From: Alphaproteobacteria bacterium
GTDB lineage: Bacteria; Myxococcota_A; UBA796; GCA-2862545
Assembly: GCA_020632925.1 (NCBI GenBank)
Contig: JACKER010000090.1
Location: forward strand, 1-5,147
DNA: 5,147 nucleotides
Direction of reading: 5' to 3'
The translations under genes were made by a program, and so were the position numbers. Of this stretch, positions 1 to 5,147 are shown one piece after another. Under the pieces are notes generated by a model. That model was given only the letters and a program-made list of their open reading frames with translations. It ran no database searches and had not been told where the DNA came from. Position 1 is the first letter of the stretch; the number at the start of each line of letters is the position of its first letter.

Positions 1-115
1 GGAGTCTGTCCGGGTCGCGACGCCGGGCCACCCAAGGGAGACGGCTGCGGAAATCCGAGTGGGGAGGACGATCAGCCACCGCTTCGCCGCGCTATCGACC
101 CCCGAGGAGGATTCC
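1..115. other. Upstream region without a recognised gene
   Basis: No gene, RNA or convincing promoter is visible here. The reading frame of the following GxxExxY gene stays open to the left edge of the window and contains a GTG at 59. The peptide it would add resembles no known part of that family, and a strong ribosome binding site sits further in at 104-110. The stretch is therefore read as a leader or the edge of an upstream intergenic region. A promoter for the downstream gene cluster could lie here or outside the window; I see no clear -35/-10 pair. Confidence 0.4.
104..110 (+). promoter_or_regulatory. Ribosome binding site fixing the GxxExxY start
   Basis: GAGGAGG is a near-perfect Shine-Dalgarno sequence, with five bases between it and the ATG at 116. 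It decides the start against the in-frame GTG at 59, which lacks a comparable site and would add 19 residues not expected in this family. Confidence 0.8.
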
Positions 116-526
116 ATGGCCCAAGGCCACGCCCCCACCGCACTCGACGTGCTCTCCGGTAGGGTCCTGCAAGCGAGCTTCCGAGTTCACACGGCGCTCG
201 GGCCTGGCTTGCTCGAGTCGGCCTACGTCGCCTGCCTGGAGCACGAGCTGCACCGAGCGGATCTGTTCGTCGAGCGGCAGCGTGTCCTGCCGGTCAGGTA
301 CGGTGATGTGTTCGTCGATGCCGGCTATCGAGTCGACCTGTTGGTCGAGCGGACCCTGATCGTCGAGGTCAAGGCCGCGCGGAACTTCACGCCCATCCAC
401 GAAGCACAGCTTCTGACCTACCTCAAACTCGCTGAGCTCCATCTCGGACTGTTGCTGAACTTCAACGTGAGACGTCTCGCTGATGGTGGCATCCGGCGAG
501 TGGTCCACGGACGACCACCCGAGTGA
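116..526 (+). CDS. GxxExxY-family protein (PD-(D/E)XK nuclease-like)
   Basis: This 136-residue protein matches the small GxxExxY family over its whole length. The signature is GLLESAY at residues 31-37 (G31, E34, Y37). It is followed by YRVDLLV with D74, then IVEVKA with E84 and K86, which together give the D...ExK arrangement of PD-(D/E)XK nucleases. A QLLTYLK segment (98-104) and GLLLNFNVRRL (111-121) complete the usual family pattern. The family is widespread, often present in several copies per genome, and has no established function; nuclease activity is inferred from the fold only. There is no signal peptide, so it should be cytoplasmic. The ATG at 116 is chosen because of the strong ribosome binding site at 104-110 and the typical family length. 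About 31 of 136 codons end in A or T, far more than in the next gene, which hints at a different origin. The next gene begins 13 bases after the stop. Confidence 0.93.
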   Translation: MAQGHAPTALDVLSGRVLQASFRVHTALGPGLLESAYVACLEHELHRADLFVERQRVLPVRYGDVFVDAGYRVDLLVERTLIVEVKAARNFTPIHEAQLLTYLKLAELHLGLLLNFNVRRLADGGIRRVVHGRPPE

Positions 527-539
527 TAGAGCCGGGCTC

Positions 540-2186
540 ATGCCGCTCCGCGTCGCCGTGATCGCCGACTCCCACTTCCATCCGGCGGGCCTGCCCAGGG
601 CCGAGTGGGCCTCCGACCGCCTGTTCAACGCGCGCAACGCCGTCGCCGTCGCGATGGTCGAGCGGGCGCGACCGGATCTCGTGATCCACCTCGGGGACGT
701 GGTGCACCCGATCCCGGGCCTGCCCGAGCACGCGACCGCGCTGGCCGAGGCGCGCGCGACCTATGGCTCGCTGACCGTCCCGCTCCACGTGGTGCCGGGC
801 AACCACGACGTGGGCGACAAGCCGCACCCCTGGGCGCCCGCGCCGAGCGTGTCCGACGAGAAGCACGCGACCTTCTCCACGTGGTGGGGCCCGCCGTGGT
901 GGTGCGTGGAGCGCGACGGGGTGCGCCTGCTCGCCGTCGACACCCCCGTGCTGAACAGCGGGCTCCTGCTCGAGGAGCAGCAGTGGGCCTGGCTCGAGGA
1001 GACCCTGCGCCCCGGTGGCCCGCGCACCTTCGTGTTCCTCCACTACCCGCTCTTCCTCCTGCGCCCCGACGAGCCCGAGCACTACGACAACGTCGCGGAG
1101 CCTGCGCGCAGCCGGCTGCTGGGGCTCTTCGCGCGCGCCGGGGTCGAGGCCGTGCTCTGCGGCCACGTCCACCACCCGTTCTGGAACCTGCACCGCGGCA
1201 CCGACCACTACCTCCTGCCCTCCACCGCGTTCGTGCGCCCGGGGTACGCCGAGCTCGGCCGCATCGGCCCCGGCGGCGAGTTCGGTCGCGACGACGCCGA
1301 CCGGCTCGGGTTCTGCCTGCTGGACATCGACGACCGCGGTCACCGCGTGAGCTGGATCCGCACCGACGGCGCCACGGAGGACCACGAGCGCCGCGTCCCC
1401 GAACCACCGCCGGCCTGCCCGCTCGGGCTCACGCTCCGCCACGCCTGGGACGCCGTCCACGATCTGGCCGCCGACGGGCTCGAGCCCTTCCGCCGCAAGC
1501 GCGCGCGCAACGACCTCGTGCTGCTCGCGGTCCTCGAGCTCGGTGCGACCCTGCTCCGCGTGCCCTTCGACGACCTGCGCTCCCCCGAGACCCGCGAGCG
1601 CATGGTGGGGCTGGCGCGCTGGGGGCTGCGCTTCGTGCTCTTCGGCGCCGACCCCCTGACCGCCGAGGACCGGGCGCTCGTGGCCGCGCACGCCGACCTG
1701 ATCGCGGCCGTGGAGCTCGTCGTCCACCGCGCGCGGCTCGGTGATCCGCTGCCCGATCTGCCCGTGCCGCGCTGGGTCTCCGCGCTCGGCCGAGCGCCCG
1801 CCGAGACCGGCAGTCACACCCACTTCGCGCCCACCGGCTTCCTGCCCGAGGAGTCGCCGGACGTGGCCGCCGAGGGCGTCGTGGTGCGGATCGAGCCCGA
1901 CGTCGACCCCCGCGTCGTCGTCCCGGCGCTCGGTGCGTCCAGGATCGCGCTCGTCGTGCTCCCCCGCGCGGGAGAGTCGCGCTGCTTCGACGACGATCAG
2001 GCGGTCGAGCTACGGGTGCGTCAGGCGTACCTGGCGGCGGTCGAGAATCCAGGGACCACCGTGATCCTGGACACCACCGTCGACCACGACCGCGGCTACT
2101 TCCCGCGGCATGCGCTGCTCGATCGCCGGGGGAATCCGCGCCGCGCGTTCCACTCGTTGGTGCGGTGGTCCCGAGCGGCACGATAG
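540..2186 (+). CDS. Calcineurin-like metallophosphoesterase with C-terminal barrel-like domain
   Basis: This is a 548-residue cytoplasmic protein without a signal peptide. Residues 1 to about 275 form a calcineurin-like phosphoesterase with all metal-binding motifs in order: ADSH (D10, H12), LGDVV (G52, D53), PGNHD (N88, H89, D90), FLHYP (H168) and CGHVHH (G208, H209, H211). It should bind two metal ions and cleave a phosphoester; the substrate cannot be told. The segment LLEEQQWAWLEETL (142-155) before the third motif is typical of the cAMP phosphodiesterase/acid phosphatase-like branch. Residues from about 295 to 548 are not normal for this family. They show alternating hydrophobic strands and helices (334-342, 361-370, 387-396, 446-452, 467-474, 507-512) and end with DRGYFPRHALLDRRGNPRRA (517-536), which resembles the last strand and helix of TIM-barrel glycoside hydrolase-like proteins. 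The ATG at 540 is preferred over the ATG at 483 because the conserved first strand begins there and AGAG lies at 528-531. The stop is one base before the next start. Confidence 0.92.
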   Translation: MPLRVAVIADSHFHPAGLPRAEWASDRLFNARNAVAVAMVERARPDLVIHLGDVVHPIPGLPEHATALAEARATYGSLTVPLHVVPGNHDVGDKPHPWAPAPSVSDEKHATFSTWWGPPWWCVERDGVRLLAVDTPVLNSGLLLEEQQWAWLEETLRPGGPRTFVFLHYPLFLLRPDEPEHYDNVAEPARSRLLGLFARAGVEAVLCGHVHHPFWNLHRGTDHYLLPSTAFVRPGYAELGRIGPGGEFGRDDADRLGFCLLDIDDRGHRVSWIRTDGATEDHERRVPEPPPACPLGLTLRHAWDAVHDLAADGLEPFRRKRARNDLVLLAVLELGATLLRVPFDDLRSPETRERMVGLARWGLRFVLFGADPLTAEDRALVAAHADLIAAVELVVHRARLGDPLPDLPVPRWVSALGRAPAETGSHTHFAPTGFLPEESPDVAAEGVVVRIEPDVDPRVVVPALGASRIALVVLPRAGESRCFDDDQAVELRVRQAYLAAVENPGTTVILDTTVDHDRGYFPRHALLDRRGNPRRAFHSLVRWSRAAR

Positions 2187-2187
2187 G

Positions 2188-3603
2188 GTGCGCCGCGGAG
2201 GGAGCGTGCTCGTTGCCCTGATCTGGGGCTGCTCCGGCAGCGATGGGACCACACCGAAGGACGGGGCGACGAACGACACCGTCCCCGAGCCAGCGCTCGT
2301 GCTGTCCGCTCCGAGCTGGCGGCTGCACGAGGACTTCGGCAGCATGCCGATCGTGTCCTGGATCCAGACCGTGGACGCCGTCGTCCGCGTCGAGATCCAG
2401 ATCGATCCGGGCGAGTGGACCTCGTCGCCGCCGATCCAGGGCTACGCCGGCGAGAACGAGCAGACCATCCCGGGCGTGCCGTACCACGTGACCGCGCCGT
2501 GGCGCGTGGTGGCGGCGGACGGGCGCACGGCCGTCAACGGTGGCGAGCTGACCACCGCCGATGTGCCCGAGGGCCTGCCGAAGGGCAAGGTCACCGTGTC
2601 CGAGCCCGATCGCTGGCTGCCCGAGGGGCGCTTCCTGCTGACCAGCATCAACGAGCGCGAGGGCGGCTGGACCGGCGGGACGTACTGGACCTTCATCATC
2701 GACCGCAAGGGGCGGCCGGTGTGGGCGCAGCAGACGCCGCGCAACCACTGGTCCCTGTTCGCGACCGTCGATCGGGACGGCCGCTCGCTGTGGTGGGACG
2801 AGCAGACGTACTGGGCCTCGTTCGGTGTCGACGACGGCAGGAACAGCACGCTGCACCACGTGTGGCTCGACGCGGAGATCGAGGAGGTCCCGACGCCGGG
2901 CCTGCACCACGCCTGGGTGCAGCTGCCGGACGGGACGCTGGCCTGGGGCAGCCGGGCGCACGGCGGCAACGAGGCCCTGGTCCAGCGCGTGCCGGGGCAG
3001 GCGGACGAGACCGTGCTGTGGACCTGCGCGGACGACTGGCCGAACTCCGGGGACTGCGAGTCCAACGGCCTGTTCTACGTCGAGGCCACCGACAGCTTCC
3101 TGTACAGCTTCTACACCAACGACTCCATCGTGGAGGTCGACCGCGCGACCGGCCAGAGCCTGTGGTGGGCGGGCGAGGTCCCCGGGGGGTACGCGTTCTC
3201 GCCCGAGCGCAGCCAGTACCTCTGGCAGCACGGCCTCTCGTACACGCCCACCGGGACGCTGCTCCTGTCCTCGGAGTGGGACGGCGGCGCGAACGAGCAC
3301 GGGCACTGCGCCGGGCTCTTCACCCAGACCTGCACGACCTGGCTGATGGAGTACGAGGTGGACCCGGCGACGAAGGAGCTTCGCGCGGTGTGGACCGACG
3401 ACTCCGAGGTCCTCGCGGACACCAACGGCCAGGCCTGGCGGCTCGCCAACGGCAACACGCTGCACCTCGTCGGCTCGGCGGGCGTCATCCGCGAGGTCGA
3501 CACCGCGACCGGCGACGACGTCTGGCGCGTGGACTTCCGGTCCGACCGCCTGATCGGCGCGGGCCAGTTCATCGACGATCTCTACGACCTGCTGCAACCC
3601 TGA
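2188..3603 (+). CDS. Arylsulfotransferase (ASST)-like beta-propeller lipoprotein
   Basis: This 471-residue protein is predicted to be exported. A short lipoprotein signal (MRRGGSVLVALIWGC) has an Arg pair, a hydrophobic core and a lipobox IWGC, giving acylation at Cys15 followed by Ser. A Thr/Asp/Pro-rich linker leads to an Ig/fibronectin-like domain (about 36-125). The rest (about 140-471) has blade-like repeats of ASST proteins: HHAWVQLPDGTLAW (240-253), NGLFYVEATDSFLYSFYTND (293-312), VEVDRATGQSLWWAG (315-329), QHGLSYTPTGTLLL (347-360), and WRLANGNTLHLVG plus IREVDTATGDDVW (417-446). Family members move sulfate between phenolic compounds using a catalytic His; H241 and H348 sit where family histidines are expected, but activity is unproven and many relatives are uncharacterised. 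Four cysteines (280, 290, 374, 382) form two close pairs, probably disulfides. The GTG at 2188 is chosen because it begins a sensible signal peptide; the earlier ATG at 2110 would bury it behind 26 residues and overlap the upstream gene. The start is one base after the upstream stop, so translational coupling is likely. Confidence 0.82.
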   Translation: MRRGGSVLVALIWGCSGSDGTTPKDGATNDTVPEPALVLSAPSWRLHEDFGSMPIVSWIQTVDAVVRVEIQIDPGEWTSSPPIQGYAGENEQTIPGVPYHVTAPWRVVAADGRTAVNGGELTTADVPEGLPKGKVTVSEPDRWLPEGRFLLTSINEREGGWTGGTYWTFIIDRKGRPVWAQQTPRNHWSLFATVDRDGRSLWWDEQTYWASFGVDDGRNSTLHHVWLDAEIEEVPTPGLHHAWVQLPDGTLAWGSRAHGGNEALVQRVPGQADETVLWTCADDWPNSGDCESNGLFYVEATDSFLYSFYTNDSIVEVDRATGQSLWWAGEVPGGYAFSPERSQYLWQHGLSYTPTGTLLLSSEWDGGANEHGHCAGLFTQTCTTWLMEYEVDPATKELRAVWTDDSEVLADTNGQAWRLANGNTLHLVGSAGVIREVDTATGDDVWRVDFRSDRLIGAGQFIDDLYDLLQP

Positions 3604-3607
3604 GGAG
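3602..3607 (+). promoter_or_regulatory. Ribosome binding site overlapping upstream stop codon
   Basis: GAGGAG lies four bases before the ATG at 3612 and shares bases with the TGA stop (3601-3603) of the propeller lipoprotein gene. It fixes the start of the small lipoprotein although its reading frame is open far upstream. The overlap suggests that translation of the two lipoproteins is coupled. Confidence 0.8.
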
Positions 3608-3611
3608 AGCC

Positions 3612-4235
3612 ATGTCCCTTCGTCTTCTGCCCCTCGCCGTGCTGTTCCTGGGCGCCTGCTCGGGCGACAAGACCCAACCGGACGGGGAGACCGACGCTGC
3701 CGACGCCGACACGGACGCGGACACCGACAGCGACACGGACGCGGACACCGACAGCGACACGGACGCGGACAGCGACGCCGACACCGACACCTCGACGAGC
3801 GGCCTGGTGACGGGCTCGGGCACCGCCGTGGTGACGACGACCTGGGCGGGGACCGAGGAGATCTCGGTGCTCGAGCTCGTCGACGACACGACCACCGGCA
3901 CCGTGCTGTGCCAGGTGTCCTACGAGCTCACCTCGACCGGTCTACGGTCGGACTGTGCGCAGTGCGACTTCGCGGTGGACCTCGTGATCGGCAACGCCTC
4001 GGTCGACACCGACGTGAACGGCGCGTGCCTGGCCTCCCTCGGCGTCGACGCCGCGACCATCGCGTCGTGGAACGGTCAGCCCAAGGCCTACGGCTACATC
4101 GCCGAGTACTTCGGGCACGCCGAGGTCTACGTCGAGTACGACGGCGCGGAGTGGAACACCAAGGGGTACGCCAGCCTCGACACCGTGACCCACGAGCTGT
4201 CCTACTCGTGGGAGGGCGACGTCCTCACCTGGTGA
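3612..4235 (+). CDS. Small lipoprotein with Asp-rich repeat linker and four-cysteine domain
   Basis: The 207-residue product begins with a clear lipoprotein signal (MSLRLLPLAVLFLGAC, lipobox LGAC), acylated at Cys16 and followed by Ser-Gly-Asp. Residues 31-59 are a low-complexity linker in which every odd position is Asp and every even one Ala, Thr or Ser; such linkers are common in lipoproteins of myxobacteria and their relatives and may bind calcium or act as a spacer. The C-terminal part (about 64-207) is rich in Thr, Val and Tyr, looks all-beta and contains Cys100, Cys115, Cys118 (CAQCDFAVDL) and Cys139, which could form two disulfides or a metal site. It ends with an aromatic strand (HELSYSWEGDVLTW). 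I do not recognise a named family, and the function is unknown. The ATG at 3612 is set by the ribosome binding site at 3602-3607 and the signal peptide; the frame is open for about 400 codons upstream, but that part is antiphase to the propeller gene. It is the last gene of the plus-strand cluster. Confidence 0.88.
   Translation: MSLRLLPLAVLFLGACSGDKTQPDGETDAADADTDADTDSDTDADTDSDTDADSDADTDTSTSGLVTGSGTAVVTTTWAGTEEISVLELVDDTTTGTVLCQVSYELTSTGLRSDCAQCDFAVDLVIGNASVDTDVNGACLASLGVDAATIASWNGQPKAYGYIAEYFGHAEVYVEYDGAEWNTKGYASLDTVTHELSYSWEGDVLTW
3708..3770 (+). repeat. 24-base tandem repeat, 2.6 copies, in the Asp-rich linker
   Basis: Two perfect 24-base units (3708-3731 and 3732-3755) are followed by the first 15 bases of a third (3756-3770). 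Each unit encodes D-T-D-A-D-T-D-S. The copies are identical even at third codon positions, which suggests recent duplication by slippage or unequal exchange rather than protein-level selection alone. The length is a multiple of three, so copy number changes would keep the frame and only alter linker length. Confidence 0.93.
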
Positions 4236-4254
4236 TTGGGCCACAGGAGAGCGG

Positions 4255-5147
4255 TCACAGCCGGCTCAGCGTCTCCGACGGGCAGGGCAGGGCCGGGTCC
4301 AGGCTCGCCCGCAGCAGCATCGTCAGGGACGCCTGATCGCCCAGATCCGCCAGGGCCTCGGCCGCGTACCGTGCCAACCTCGGGTGTGCGAGCCACGCGC
4401 CGCAGCGCTGGACGGCGAGCTCGGGCGGCAGGCAGCGGAGCGCCGCGCCTCGGACGGCGGGCCTCTGGGTGTCGTCGTCGGCGATCTCGGCGAGTCGCGT
4501 CCAGGGCTCCTCGCCGGCCTCGGCCAGCAGCCGCTCCGCCCCGACGTCGATCCGATCACCGTCTTCCCGCAGGGACCGGACGACCCGGGGCGTGAGGGGA
4601 CGGTGTCTCAGCCCGCGCAGGGCGGCTTGCCTCACGGGCGCTCGTGCTTCGAGAGCCTCGATCCACTCGGCCTCTCCGGCCGCGACGCCGAGCTCGAGGC
4701 GCAACCTCCACCCGCGCTCGTGCGGGGGACGGTGGGTCGACACCCAGGCCGCCGCCCGCAGGGGACGATGGCGTAGGAGCACGTCGAAGACCTGCTCGCT
4801 CGCCGGACCGTCGAGCGCGTCGTGCACCAGCGCCGTCGCTCCGGACCAGGTCACCAGGGTGGCGAGGGTCTGTGCCGCGAGCGGGACGGGTTCGAGGACC
4901 TCGGCGGGCGCGACGACCTGGTCCGCCGCGGGCTCGACCACGAGGGTCCGCGCGATCTTCACGACCCGGAAGGCCACCGGTGCGGGTCCGTTCCCGTGCC
5001 AGCGACCGAGCGGTAGGAACGCCGTCAGGGGGCCGATCCGAACCCGGTGTCCACCCTTGACCCGCGACCCGAGCACGCCGGGCGTCGTGGCCCCGATCGT
5101 CAGGCTGGCGCGGGCCGCTGTGACGGCGGCAGCGTGCGCTTCGATCC
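4255..5147 (-). CDS. HEAT-repeat-like protein, N-terminus beyond the window
   Basis: The frame runs on the minus strand from the right edge to the TGA at 4257-4255, with 296 residues visible (numbered from the first whole codon, 5145-5143). A GTG at 5076-5074 exists, but there is no ribosome binding site before it and the frame stays open to the edge, so the true start is outside. The C-terminal half is alpha-helical with HEAT-like units: APVRQAALRGL (169-179), PAVRGAALRCL (229-239) and HPRLARYAAEALADLG (254-269). Such repeats serve as protein-binding scaffolds. The first half visible here is mixed beta/alpha and not recognised. The layout recalls hypothetical HEAT-repeat proteins of myxobacteria (the TIGR02270 type, sometimes near type VI secretion genes), but I cannot confirm membership. 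No signal peptide or membrane segment is seen in this part. The codons favour G/C endings as in the plus-strand genes. The gene converges on the small lipoprotein gene with only 19 bases between the stops. Confidence 0.75.
   Translation of the reverse strand, partial: IEAHAAAVTAARASLTIGATTPGVLGSRVKGGHRVRIGPLTAFLPLGRWHGNGPAPVAFRVVKIARTLVVEPAADQVVAPAEVLEPVPLAAQTLATLVTWSGATALVHDALDGPASEQVFDVLLRHRPLRAAAWVSTHRPPHERGWRLRLELGVAAGEAEWIEALEARAPVRQAALRGLRHRPLTPRVVRSLREDGDRIDVGAERLLAEAGEEPWTRLAEIADDDTQRPAVRGAALRCLPPELAVQRCGAWLAHPRLARYAAEALADLGDQASLTMLLRASLDPALPCPSETLSRL

Noticed and set aside
2..115. In-frame extension of the GxxExxY protein to the left edge
   Set aside because: The frame has no stop, but the ATG at 116 has an excellent ribosome binding site and gives the usual family length.
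469..478. Palindrome GAGACGTCTC
   Set aside because: It is a ten-base palindrome inside the GxxExxY coding region, with no second copy noticed and no promoter nearby; chance is sufficient.
462..1823. 453-codon minus-strand open frame
   Set aside because: It lies opposite the phosphoesterase catalytic motifs and has low-complexity composition; it is a shadow frame.
1429..3597. 722-codon open frame on the minus strand opposite the phosphoesterase and propeller genes
   Set aside because: Long antisense frames are expected in very GC-rich coding DNA, where stop codons are rare. The translation is Arg/Ala/Gly-rich with no motif, while the plus strand has complete conserved domains.
2415..3611. 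Possible N-terminal extension of the small lipoprotein, open for about 400 codons
   Set aside because: The extension is an out-of-phase reading of the propeller gene and is Arg/Ala-rich without motifs. The ribosome binding site and signal peptide place the start at 3612.
4236..4595. Plus-strand open frame over the 3' end of the HEAT-like gene
   Set aside because: It is Arg/Pro/Gly-rich shadow coding with no motif, while the minus strand shows HEAT-like helices and sensible codon use.

Overview
The window is GC-rich, and most of its genes use codons ending in G or C almost exclusively. It holds five protein genes packed almost end to end and no RNA gene, insertion sequence or CRISPR array. 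Two short-signal lipoproteins, one with a strictly alternating Asp-Thr/Ala/Ser linker behind its lipobox, suggest a high-GC Gram-negative bacterium, most likely of the Myxococcota or former Deltaproteobacteria. That assignment is inferred from style, because no taxonomic marker gene is present.

Layout: bases 1-115 hold no recognised gene. Four plus-strand genes then follow with gaps of 13, 1 and 8 bases: a GxxExxY-family protein (116-526), a large calcineurin-like metallophosphoesterase with a C-terminal domain that looks like a TIM barrel (540-2186), an arylsulfotransferase-like beta-propeller lipoprotein (2188-3603), and a small lipoprotein with an Asp-rich tandem-repeat linker and a four-cysteine domain (3612-4235). 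After 19 bases, a minus-strand gene for a HEAT-repeat-like protein runs convergently and leaves the window at 5147, so only its C-terminal part is seen.

The tight spacing suggests that the four plus-strand genes, or at least the last three, are transcribed together. The phosphoesterase has no signal peptide and should be cytoplasmic, while the two lipoproteins should be membrane-anchored outside the cytoplasm. No pathway linking them is known to me. The GxxExxY gene uses clearly more A/T-ending codons than its neighbours and may be a later arrival. The most interesting points are the phosphoesterase/barrel fusion and the paired lipoproteins with even-numbered cysteines. I found no established defence, secretion or biosynthetic system here.
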